Part shown: positions 13,501 to 25,500 of the stretch, piece by piece
Position numbering within the stretch: the first letter of the stretch is position 1
How the letters are laid out: every line of letters starts with the position of its first letter
The notes under the pieces: model-generated
What the model saw: the letters and a program-made list of their open reading frames with translations, nothing else
Told to the model about the DNA's origin: nothing
The model's database searches: none
DNA from: Calliopum simillimum
Lineage: Eukaryota > Arthropoda > Insecta > Diptera > Lauxaniidae
Length of the DNA: 64,000 nucleotides
NCBI GenBank assembly: GCA_951812925.1
Contig: OX638368.1
Location: forward strand, 114,661,309 to 114,725,308
Direction: 5' to 3'
Translations under genes and position numbers: made by a program

Positions 13501-16500
13501 AAACCACGTTATAACAAACGTAGAGGTGAATGTTAGGTCTCCACTTGACCCCATTTGTATTGTATTTTTTGATTTTGTTTTAATTTGATTTCTTTAACTC
13601 CATGTTTTGTTTTAAATAACACAATGCCTTGTTTATTTATATTGGATTTTTGTTTTTGTGATAGCAATTATTATTTTACAGCCAATTTGGATTATCTCGT
13701 AGGCCATTGAGTTAAATTTTCTATTTGTTTTTAATGTACTTATATTTAATGTTTAAACTAAATAATAGATAATGTAAAATTCGTATCCTAAAAATAATAA
13801 GAATATGACTTCCTCGAAAAGATGACCGAAAGTTTCTCAAGTGAAAGTTTGTTTTATCTTTCAGTTGGTTTTACTGCCAAAATCCTTAAAGCTGCTTATA
13901 TTCAATTTAAAAACATAATTTATTGGAAAATAGAATCAAACATTTTTGACCTGTACATATTGTAAGAGAAGATATCGGCATGTCAAATGCAAACTATCCC
14001 ATCTCATTTGTGCTACTTTTTAGGAGAGCAAAAAAACTGATTTTAGCTTGATTTTGAAAATAATATAATTTTTTTTTTCTGAATAATATTCTATTTAAGG
14101 CTCTTCTTAAGATAGCATTGGTTTTTTTCACCAAATACCATTTACTTCGGTTGAACTAGCCAAAAAAGCTTGCAACCGAAGGCGCAATGCAAGAAAAGTA
14201 ATATCGACGACTTGCACAACAAGGGAAAAACAATAAAAGTTAGAACTTTTTCATGTGCTGCATCTTTTGCTGTGATTCTCGTCTAGTCTATGCAAAGGGC
14301 TACATAAAGCGTGCTTGTCGAGTTCTTCGGTTGTCGGAAAATTCTTCTGGTGATTTTATATGGTTACGAATGAAACGTTACGAAAATCAGCCTTCCGATA
14401 AATATTTTTTTTTGTTTTTTCTGTGCATTTTGCTTTGTTTTCGTAATATTGGTGTGTTTTACTTAAAAAATGGAACAGTAAGCTCCAACCATCAATGACA
14501 CTTGACACGTGCTTTGATGGTAGCTAATAAAATATAGGTCATGGTTTTGTACGAAAATTTTTGGTTTTTTTCAAAAATCCAATCCAATCTCAAATTTGAG
14601 CAACGATTTGGTTGTTTACAAAGAATTTTTGTTTCATTCGGTAGGCAGGCTGAAAACAAAAATTTATTTTATAAAAAGCTTAGGCCAAAAGTGACTATGA
14701 TGGGAAAAGGTCGACAAAAGTTTTGGAAACTATAAGGACCATTTCAAACCTCTTTCATAAGTTTTATGTCCATTTTTATAAACAAAAATTTATTGTACGA
14801 AACGATAGTGAATTGTTGAAGAAAAATTTTGCAAATTATCAGAAATCGATAGTGAAAGGCCGAAAAAAGAATTTTTTTTAGAAAAATGGGCCAAAAGTGG
14901 TCAACCTTTCGCTAGTTTACAATGAAAGTTTTCAAATATTATGTAGATAGGATAATTTGCTACAATCGTTTTCAGTATTTCTGTGATTCACAAGAAATAG
15001 GAAAAAAATAGGTTTTTTGAGATAGGATATTTTACAAGTGACACAACGATATGTATTATCAACATGTATGATTTTCCTGGAAATTAAAGTTTAAATTTCA
15101 ACTTCAAAAAAATTCACAAAAAATTATAGACATATCACAGACATTTTTTTGGTCAGCGTCGCTTCCAAGGCCGACGGACATGATGTCCGTTTGTCTGTCC
15201 ATCTGTACTGTGAGAGGTGCTTAGAGTTATACATATACAAAATTGGAAAAGTTCTATGCGAAAATTGGTCAAATTTGGACAATTCTTATTAGTAAATCGT
15301 TTTTTTGTTTTTATATTTTTCATAAGGGAACTATTTCAGATACGAATTCTATATAGACCAGTGGTTAAAGGGTTAAAGACGTCCATTTCGAGCCTAAAAA
15401 AAGTCAATTTTATTATTCTTTATTAAAAAAATGCTAATAAACTAATTTTTCTTATTACTTCTGTATGAGCAGGAGGTTATTAAGAATATTTTTTTCTAGT
15501 ATTTACAATAAAAAAGTTTTGTTGGAAAAAATACTCAGTTTTTAACAAAAATATCTTATTCTATAATAACAAAAAATGTATCATTAAATAAATAAAACGA
15601 AACTGCAAGTGCTGTTAAAGAGAAACAAAGTTGGTTACATCATATCACAAAAATGGACCTCAATAACCCCAATTCCTTACTTTTAATTAACTTTCTCTTT
15701 ACTTACTATTCTAACTTCTATCTCTTTAAAATATTTAGAGCTTTTTTCGATAAAATGACAGCGCTTTCTTTAAATTGATACTTTTATCATTCATTTTAAA
15801 TAAATTAAATCAGACCCATAATAGATTTAGGGTAACCAGAAACACTTAATATCAAATATTTGATTATCTTAAAATGTTTGGCTGACTTTCCAAATAAGTG
15901 TATTCTGTAAAACGTGTAAATCTCTCGATAACCTCGCAAACTTCTCCAAATCAATCGAAATTTGGATATTTTCAAGTGTTTAATAGAATGTTTCACAAAA
16001 CTTGTGAGTCTCTTGGCAGCATTGGAAACTCGTTATTCAATACAACTTTTGATAGTTTTGAAGGGCTTACAAAGTTTTCAAAGGATTTATATGTTAATGA
16101 TCATTTGTTCTTTTTTTCCAAATTATGACATTTTGTTATTTGAATATCTTGTTCTGGAATAAAGATAACTAACAAGTTAAAAAAAAAAAAGAAATCATTT
16201 TGAGAAAGTAGTTCTATTTTTATCGACTATAGCTGTTTATACTTTTGGTCCGAAATACTAACATCATACCTCATTATAAAATCATAAAAGAACAAAGCTG
16301 AGCCTGTATATATTTTCGCCAAAAAAAAACTAAAAAATATTTAAAAAATTTTGCACTCAAAGGCATTCATTGAATTAAAATAACGAAAAGTACTTTCCGA
16401 TTATTGTTTTTTTTTTTTTTGTTTAACTGTCTACTTTTTAATGTATTGATCAGTTATACTTATTATTTTCTGTTTCGATTAAACAAAGGTTTAAAAATAT

Positions 16501-19500
16501 TAAAGGGATTCATTTCACCTTGTAGAAGCCTGCAAAGACTCGTAAACCTCGAAGGCTTATGAGCCTTGTAAGCAAAATCTAAAAATTTATATAAAGTATT
16601 TGAAAAAATGTACGTGCATTAAAGGAATCCCCTTGCTAATATTTTTGTTCGAAAAATAATGGGATCTTTTTATTTAAAAATAATAAAATTTTTTGAAATA
16701 AATGCCTTTTAATGCTTAAAAAAAGGTTATGAAGCTCATATAAATAAAATCCTCGACCTCACAGTTCAATAAATAACATTGCCTTTGGGTCTAAAAACGG
16801 TTATGTACGAGTATGTAGTATTTAGGACAGTGTTGTAAGTTGTTTTTTTTTTTTTTTTTTTGCATGTATTTTTAAATCTGTATTTAATATAGTGTTACTA
16901 TATCCTTCATAATTTTGCAGAAATGATCAAAGTCTTTGATGGTAATAATTCCCTTAGACGACAATGCATGTATTTGTTGATATAATTTTTCTTTTTTTTT
17001 TTTTGTAATTGTAAATAGCTTGTTCCTAACGCTTATTAACATCATCCGGATAAAATAAATATTTTGACAGTTCATGTCACGATTTTTAAACGCTTTGAAT
17101 GAACGCTCAAAAGTAGAAATATTGAACAAACGTTGTAAAATTTAGACCAAAAAATGTCCATATCATTTAACACCGATCAGGCAATGTGATATTAAATTTA
17201 ACCCTGAAATGCAGATTGTATCATTTTTGTTACATTTGAGTTTCTTCGTTATTATTCTAAGATAAAGAATTACATTCTAAAATTTACTCAATTCCCAGTG
17301 TGCCAAACGGACTCGTTTCGGATCCGTAACGGGTTCATATTTTCGTTCTTTTTATCCGTTACGGAATCCGTTACGTATCCGTTACTGATCCGTTTGCGGG
17401 AAGGATTCCTAAAAAAAAAACGAATCGTTTTTTCTTCTTTTATGGATCCGTTTCGAACCTGTAACGTACATCAAAAACGAATTCGAAACGGATTCGCTTT
17501 TAATAATGTTAATGCTGCTTATAAAAAAAAAAACAAAACAGGGTGAAGCGCTTATTTTTAATTAAAAAAAACAAAATAACAAAAAAAAAAAAAAAAAATA
17601 CTAGCCCGGCCGAGAGTCGAACTCAGGCTCCCGGGGTACTACTCTTTCATATACGAGACGTTAGACAACTAGGCTATTGACCGATATGATGTTTACTTAA
17701 CTGATGTAGACTAATTTGATGTTGAGATTTAAAGTTTGTATATTAAACAAATTTATGTTGTTTCTTACAAGTATTCTGTGTTGTTTTTCTTCCCTTCTTT
17801 TGATAAAAAATGTTATATACTCAAATTTGGAATCAAAAACATTTTTTCAAACAGAGTTTGAAAAGTTTACAAAAAATCATACGCAATAAAATAAAAAGAA
17901 AAAAAAAACAAATCAAAAATATTTTTTTTATCATAAAAATTAAATAAAGCAAATCCGTTTTGAGTTCGTATTTAAAGTATTTACGGAATCGAAACGGATT
18001 TGCCCAGGTTCGAATCCTACCAGAGGTGGATTTTTAGCCTTTATTTTTCTTCCTTTTTTTCTTTTTATTATTTTTTAATTGCTAATAGGGGCATCAAAAC
18101 GGTTTTTTTCTGTAAATATACAGCATTAACATAAGTTTCGGATTCGAAACGGGCCCGCACTGCGGAATTTAATTTTTTTTTATTTGCTAATAAGCGCTTC
18201 AAAATGTTTTTTTTTTTATCTAAACAGAGCGTTTTGAATTCGTTTTTGATGTACGTTACGGGTTCGAAATGGATCCGTTACCGCGGATTACGTTTTTTAT
18301 ACCTTTATGAACTCGTAATGGATTCGAAACGGATCCTCATCCGTTTTTGTGCACATTGGGTTCATCCTTAAAAAATTTCGAAATAACGCGTAAATTTATA
18401 ATTCGAGCTTTTTTGTAGAGAACGTAATACATATTTTCGATTAGTTTTGTTAAATTTTAAAATTAATGCTTACGTGAGCACAAATATATCGCTTATTCCG
18501 TTTTTGATCAGGAATAAAATTTAAGCCAAGAAAAATTCTAGTCAGTGTCAAAATATTTTATGAATGGTCTAACAATATAACTAGGAAAATATTTCCGTAG
18601 TAACCATTGTGGTCAACCCACTTTAATGTACATATGTGCGTATTGTATTTGGTAATTAATGTTTATTTCAGTGTAATATGCTTGCTATTGTTTGCTTTTA
18701 TTTCTAATAGAATAAAACTCTAACAACTCTTTTGGAATAGAAAGTAACTTAAGAAAAAATCAAATAAAATAAATTTTCTAAACTTTTAAAAAAAAATTTT
18801 GAACTATTCGCAACTAATGTGCCCATAACTTTTCAACTTGTCACTTAATTATTAAAACCATAATAATTTATTCGTTGACTTTTCCCCCTTCCAATTTATA
18901 GCTCGAAGTATATCCGAAGAGTTTAGCAGTGGCGATGCACCTCGTTTAAAGGATGAAGAGTCATGTGGTAAAGCCGAATCTATACCCGGTGGTAGCGGTA
19001 CAGGTTGCGGCAGTGGTGGCTCAACGCATTATCGTGCAGATTCGGGTCATAAATCGGATAAATCAGATAAGGACAAGGAAAAGAAAGAAAAAGAAAGGGA
19101 AGAAAAAGATATTGGTATGTTGTTGTTTTTTTTTTTTTTAAATCTGTATTTAATATAGTGTTACTATATCCTTCATAATTTTGCAGAAATGATCAAAGTC
19201 TTTGATGGTAATAATTCCCTTAGACGACAATTATATCGTGTAATTATTGTACCCAGAACATATACGCTGGAGCAGTTGCTTACAGCTGCACTACGAGCAT
19301 TTCATATAACACGTGATCCAATGGTAAGTCAGTCAAAAAAGTGCTTAGCATTTAATATACCCAAGTAACATTCATTCTAAAGAAAGGTATTCGATAACTA
19401 TTGTAACGAACCTTTCTGCCCTGGTTTCGCTCGCCGGTGGCCAGGGGTTCGGTTACAAAAATGTATAAAAAGAAAAGAACGGCCTCTTGGTTAAATTAAA

Positions 19501-22500
19501 AATCATGGATTGGAGTTTTGTTAATTTACTTCATTTCTTATTTCTTTATTTGGTTTCTCTCAATATACATACTTACGTAGGCTGCTATATACATATATTT
19601 CTGGCCTAGGCAACACTAAGTGTCACCAGGTGCAATCTGACATTTCCATTGGAAAGTTTGACATTTTTTAGCATAAACGTACTCAAAACGTTTTGACGTA
19701 CGGCCATTATTTGTGTTGTTTACAGTGACTTGAAAAAATCAATTTGGCAAAAAAAATGGAATTAACTCGTGAACATTTTCGTACGATCATTTTCCACAAC
19801 TTTCGACGTGGATTATCACGACAAGAATGCATCGATGAACTTAAACCTTTGTATGGCGATGGTGCTCCATCATATAGCACTGTGAAAATTAGTTTAATTA
19901 ATTCAATCGTGGCCGATGCTCGCTCAAAGACGAATTCCGTGAAGGTCGTCTAAAAACGGCCGTTGTGCCAGAAAACATTGATGCCGTGCGTGAACTGGTA
20001 ATGCAAGATCGTCATGTGATATACCGTGAGAAGGAAGCATCCTTGGGCATTTCTCCCACCAGCAAACATTCGATATTGCATGAACACCTGGCCGTAAAAA
20101 AGGTTTGTTCTCGTTGGATCCCGCACAATTGGACAATCGCTCAAAAAAAGGCTCGTGTCAATTTGTGCAAAGAAATGTTGAAAAAATACGATCGCGGTGC
20201 TTCAAAAAACGTTTATAAGATCGTCACAGGTGACGAATCATGGATCTATGCGTATGAGCCCAACACAAAACAGCAATCAACTGTGTGGGTCTTCGAAAAC
20301 GAAAGTTGTTCGTGGAAGAAGCACTTCGAAGTAAATGGTCGCCTGTTTCTTCGGCAAAACTGGTCATGTGGCGGCTGTTCCGCTTAAGCAACGTAGGACG
20401 GTCAATTCTGAGTGGTACACCACAATTTGTTTGCCTGAAGTCTTCGGAGAAATTCGAAAAACGAACAAAAGAAGAAGAATCATTGTTCACCATGACAATG
20501 TGAGCTCTCAAACATCGGCTCAAACCAGCTCCTTTTTGACCGGCCAAAACGTCGAATTGATAGGTCATCCGCCGTATAGCCCTGACTTGGCACCCAATGA
20601 CTTCTTTTTATTCCCGCACATCAAGAAAAAAATGCGTGGTCAACGATTTTCGTCGCCAGAAGATGCTGTTGAAGCGTTCCAAAACCATGTTTTGGAGGTG
20701 TTTCAATCGGAGTGGAAAAAGTGATTCGACAATTGGTTTGACCGCATGCAAAAGTGTATAAATCATGCTGGAGAATACTTTGAAAAACAATAAAACCATT
20801 TTTGATGATAAATATTCGCATTTTCATTACTAGGCCAGAAATATATATAGCAGCCCACGTATAATAATATGATAAATAAAATATGTCTCTCTACTTACAC
20901 CCCACCACTCTCTACTCCTGTGCGTTGCTCTCTCCACCGCTAGCCGTGGCCTAGTTGAGTGTAGTAGTAGTTAGCTGCTTCTCCCCAAATACTGAATGTA
21001 TTCTCTTCAACGCGCACTCTATAGTCATGAGTAGCTGATATAGTATCGTGCTGCTCACACCTTGCGCAATGGTATTCTGTCGAATGCTACTTTTCTCACC
21101 CCATGCTATTATCTATCCTTATGCATCTCCTTTGTGCTTCGGAGAGAGAGAGAGCACACCTGCGACCAACTGATTTATTATCGGGCTTGATTGAGAGGCT
21201 GTTCCGCCTCCATTTACACCTTAGCCGTGAGCAGCTGATTTATTATCGGGCCATCCACGTCTAATGTGGTGGTTCCCTTTCCGCCACCGAGCACTATCCC
21301 CTTATACTACGCTCGCGCTATTGACTACAATGCTCTCCTATACGCGACTAAATACCACTTATTCCGCTTACTACTCTGCTATTTGCAGAATAGTAAGCGG
21401 AATAACTGATATATTATCTGGCTACTCGTTTGTGCGACCCCTCATGGTGAGGACCTCACCCTTGTACTAACCACAGGCAACTGATTTATTATCGGGCTAC
21501 GTGTGTTTAGCGCCGCGGTCTCTACGCTATTACGCCCCACTTACCACTTTGTCTGCTACTTCTGCTTACTGCAGCTGCTAATGTTGTTTATCGGTCACCG
21601 GCCACGCAAAGACTGTCTCGATCCACTGCTGTGTGTCTTCATTTATTTTCTGTTTCTGTGACAGCAAACAGATCGAACGACAACTGCGTGTCAAAAACAG
21701 CTGTTGTGCAGTGTTGCCGGAAAACGCGGCTCCGCCAACTTTCCTCCTCACACTATTAAAAATGAAAAGTTATCTATCTATTTTGTTGCCTTTTTTATTA
21801 ACTCTGATTTTTGGATTTCTTTAAAATGCTAACATTTTGATAAGAAGTTAATAAATTGAACTAAGTATTTAGATAAATTAATATCAACATTTATAGATAT
21901 CTTTAAAAATATACATTTTATTTGTGTGTTAGTTACTTGGGTAAGCTAAATGAAAATCTGAGTAAACCATTTGGATATGTGCTAAGTATGATCACAATCG
22001 ATAGTTACCTAAAATTTTGATAATATTTCTTGTTTTAGGCATTTTTCTTAACCGATCTATATGCTGTTGGTATGGAAGATACAGCTTTGCAAGACCCTAC
22101 TCCAGTTCTTAATTTGACGCATATAGAAGGCAAAAGGCCAGCTATATACCTCAGGTTTCACGACAAAGATAAGGGATTTGTACGTGTGTATCCAGGGAAA
22201 TTACAGTGCTCGCTGGAAGAGCCATACGTTAGTGTTCCTGTAGATAATACGACCATTATTAAGGATTTGATACGCGATGCATTAGATAAATTTGGACTGC
22301 AAGATAATCAAATACAAGATTACAGGTATGACAATATTTATATTATACTTACTAGCTGTTTTACCCGGGCTATTCGCAGAAAAAACAAAGCCAACAAATT
22401 GGTTTATATCACTTAGTCCACTAAAGCTAATACTTAAAAAATACTAATAAGGAAAACTATTTTTCTTAAATAATGTTCCACACACAGATGCTAAATTTTA

Positions 22501-25500
22501 TTTAATTTCATAAAATTGTCACATTTAAAAAATCGGTAAAAGTCCAAAAATATCGAAACACATCTAAAATATCGGTCAAAGTTAAAACGTATCGAAAAAT
22601 ATTGAAATACATCGAAGAATCAGTTAAGTCCAAAGGATCAAAATATATTGGGAAAATTCCAAAGTATTGAAAAACTTAGAAATACATTGAAGAAATAAGT
22701 AAAAGTCCAAAAGTATCGAAATAGATCTAAAAAATCGGTTAAAGTCCAAAAAATTCGAAAAACATCTCAAATTTTGGTAAAAGACCAAAGAACAACAAAA
22801 AAAAAAGCACTAAGTTGGCAACACCGATAAAATCACTCACATAACATCAAATTTTATAATCTCTATTCAAAAATAGAACAAACAAAACAATATATGAAGA
22901 AGATATCAACACATAATTCAAGAAGCAGCATTAACGACGTACAAAACTTCTTATGCTGGCATTGACATTTTTATTCAATAACTTTTTACTAAAAAAAGAA
23001 TGTTTATCTTTTAAAAATCATAAAAATAAGTATGCCACTTTGTTTCTTAGTACAAATAAAATGTTTTTTTAAAAAAATTATAAAAATCGGTTCGGTATAT
23101 TCTGCGCCAAAGCGTTACATAGGGTTTTCATACAACCAATAAATAGTATAGATGTACGTTTTTTTGTATTCTCCCACTTATGTTTTATCATTCTAAAGAT
23201 GTTCCGAAGTTCTACTGGATCGCGGTGTAACTGAACGCATATTATCATGGAACGAACGACCATGGGATATTATGAAACAACTGGGTAAAGATTCAATACG
23301 ACAAATGGAATTAATGCGTTTTTATATGCAACACAAGCAGGATCCACATGGACCTAATATAGCATTATTCGTTGGAAATCTGCCACCGGGCCTGTCACAA
23401 CGCAATTATGAACAAATTCTTAATAAATATCTTACCGATGAAAATAGGTTTATAACCATTGGTCCAATATATTATGAGTATGGCTCGGTGGTATTGACCT
23501 TTGAAGATGCACAGAGAGCGGTAAGTTTTAAATTACTTAGTTGCGTTGAGTTAGTGCTTATGGACATTTGTCAATCGAATCAAATATATTCCATAGGTAC
23601 GAGCTTTCTACAATTTGCGTGAAACCATTATCGAAGACAAGAAACTACTTGTGATGTTGTTACCAAACATCGAACCACACATGGTGCCATCAGATGTCAG
23701 ACCATTACTAGTTTTTGTAAATGTCAAATCCGGTGGTTGCCAGGGGCTGGAATTAATTTCAAGCTTCAGAAAACTACTAAATCCTTATCAAGTTTTTGAT
23801 TTAGATAATGGTGGTCCATTACCTGGGTAAGTTTATGAAACTACTTAAATTAGCAATTATAATTACACTATGCAACAGCCAAATCTCCCAGTGAATGCCA
23901 CTATCCATTTCATATGTAAAATGGGCTGCTGATTTCGAAAATTGAATTATTTTTTTTTTTATTTCGTGTCGTTTTCGAGATATCGGTCATTTTCGGTTTT
24001 CGGACCAAAAAAAAAAGATAGTTCCATTTAAATACAAATATCTCAAGAACCAAAGTTTGTATTCAAACGTTTTATATGTCATATTAAAGGTAATTAAATT
24101 ACCTACAAATGATATTCACATCACTTTTTGGTTAGTTTGTTAGTTTCGGCGAAATAAATTGATTTCTAAAAAAAACATTTTTTTTTTTTCGAAAAAATTA
24201 ACAAAAAATCAAAATCAACTGCAGATTTATACAAGAAGAAATAACTTTTTTATAATTTTTTTTGTTTTTGTATCATAGACTATAAATTTGTGAAGAAAAT
24301 AAGATACCACTTAAAAAAATCGATGGGAAAATGCAAAAGTTGTATAGAATTCATTGATAAATTACTAAAATGCGTTTTTGCCTATTTTTTTCGGTTTTTT
24401 TTAGTAAACTGTCGATAATTTGAAACTTTTTGTGAAACACATGACAAAATCCAAAAAATTCTTAAAGTTAGCATTAAAACAAAATACCCGTTTCTCGTCG
24501 TTTTTCTCCAGCACGTCAAACTTTTTTTTAATCGATTTTTGAAGGTTTTTAATCCACTGTACATGAAAAAAACAAAAATAACGCATTCTTGTGTTAAATC
24601 GATGAATCTTACTATATGATCCTTACATTTGAGGTGTATCATGTGTTCAGTAAACTTATGCAGGATATTACGAGGAATATTTTTGTAGATGATTTTAACC
24701 CTCTAAAACCCCCACATGTAGGTCTTTTAACCTAAATGTGGGGGGTCAAAATGACAGACATGTAAGGGTCTTAGAGGGTTAAAATTTTCTACAAAAATAT
24801 TCCTCGTAATATCCTGCATAAGTTTACTGAACACATGATACACCTCAAATGTAAGGATCATATAGTTATTTGCATCGATTTAACGCAAGAATGCGTTATT
24901 TTGGTTTTTTCATGTACAGTGGATTAAAAAACTTCAAAAATCGATTAAAAAAAAATCTGACGTGCTGGAGAAAAACGACGAGACACGGATATTTTGCTTT
25001 AACGCTAACTTTAAGAATTTTTTGGATTTCGTCATGTGTTTCACAAAAAAATTCAAATTATCGACAGTTTACTAAAAAAAACCGAAAAAAATAGGCAAAA
25101 ACGCATCTTAGTAATTTATCAATGAATTGTATACAACTTTTGCATTTTCCCATCGATTTTTTTAAGTGGTATCTTAATTTCTTCACAAATATATAGTCTA
25201 TGATACAAAAACAAAAAAAGTTACAAAAAAGTTATTTCTTCTTGTATAAATCTGCAGTTGATTTTGATTTTTTGTTAATTTTTTCGAAAAAAAAAATGTT
25301 TTTTTTAGAAATCAATTTATTTCGCCGAAACTAACAAACGAACCAAAAAGTAATGTGAATATCATTTGTAGGTAATTTAATTACCTTTAATATGACATAT
25401 AAAACGTTTGAATACAAACTTTGGTTCTTGAGATATTTGTATTTAAATGGAACTATCTTTTTTTTTTGATCTGAAAACCGAAAATGACCGATATCTCGAA

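Larger units (their letters stand above)
17295..18361. mobile_element. Non-autonomous DNA element with GGATCCGTTTCG repeats
   Basis: Ends are imperfectly inverted: CCCAGTGTGCCAAACGGA on the left, and the complement of CCCAATGTGCACAAAAACGG on the right. GGATCCGTTTCG, TCCGTTACGG and TACATCAAAAACGAATTCG-type blocks recur in both orientations through both ends. The interior has poly-A runs and two tRNA-like promoter segments. No transposase. Confidence 0.65.
19402..21752 (+). mobile_element. Solo LTR (about 1,065 bp) interrupted by a mariner
   Basis: Starts TGTAACGAACC, ends CTCCTCACA, with 4-bp CTAT duplications at 19398-19401 and 21753-21756: the TG...CA plus 4-bp signature of gypsy- or BEL-type LTRs. 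Near the start is a palindrome (TGTAACgAACC / GGTTCgGTTACA) and a TATAAAA at 19464. It is GC-richer than the surrounding intron. No gag or pol remains, so it is a recombined solo LTR. Orientation is inferred from the TATA position. Confidence 0.65.
19360..21941. mobile_element. MITE interrupted by a solo LTR
   Basis: CCCAAGTAAC (19360-19369) and GTTACTTGGG (21932-21941) are exact inverted ends, each abutted by TA. Removing the LTR and one CTAT copy leaves about 227 bp of AT-rich sequence. The TIR is short, so this outermost layer is less certain than the two inside it. Confidence 0.55.

Noticed and set aside
13526..13536. Exon 6 as a terminal exon ending in RGEC
   Set aside because: A donor sits at 13526 and the next exon joins in phase with conserved DGK theta sequence. 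Intron retention remains possible but unsupported.
17601..17684. Working tRNA gene on the minus strand
   Set aside because: A T arm and A-box-like sequence are visible, but the acceptor stem does not pair and it lies within a repeat element.
21170..21497. CRISPR-like array of repeats
   Set aside because: Spacing is irregular, copies are few, the host is a eukaryote, and the repeats lie inside an LTR.
24382..25094. Two similar small proteins (minus 24642-24382 and plus 24870-25094)
   Set aside because: They are mirror readings of the two arms of the foldback; similarity follows from the inverted repeat, and no domain is present.
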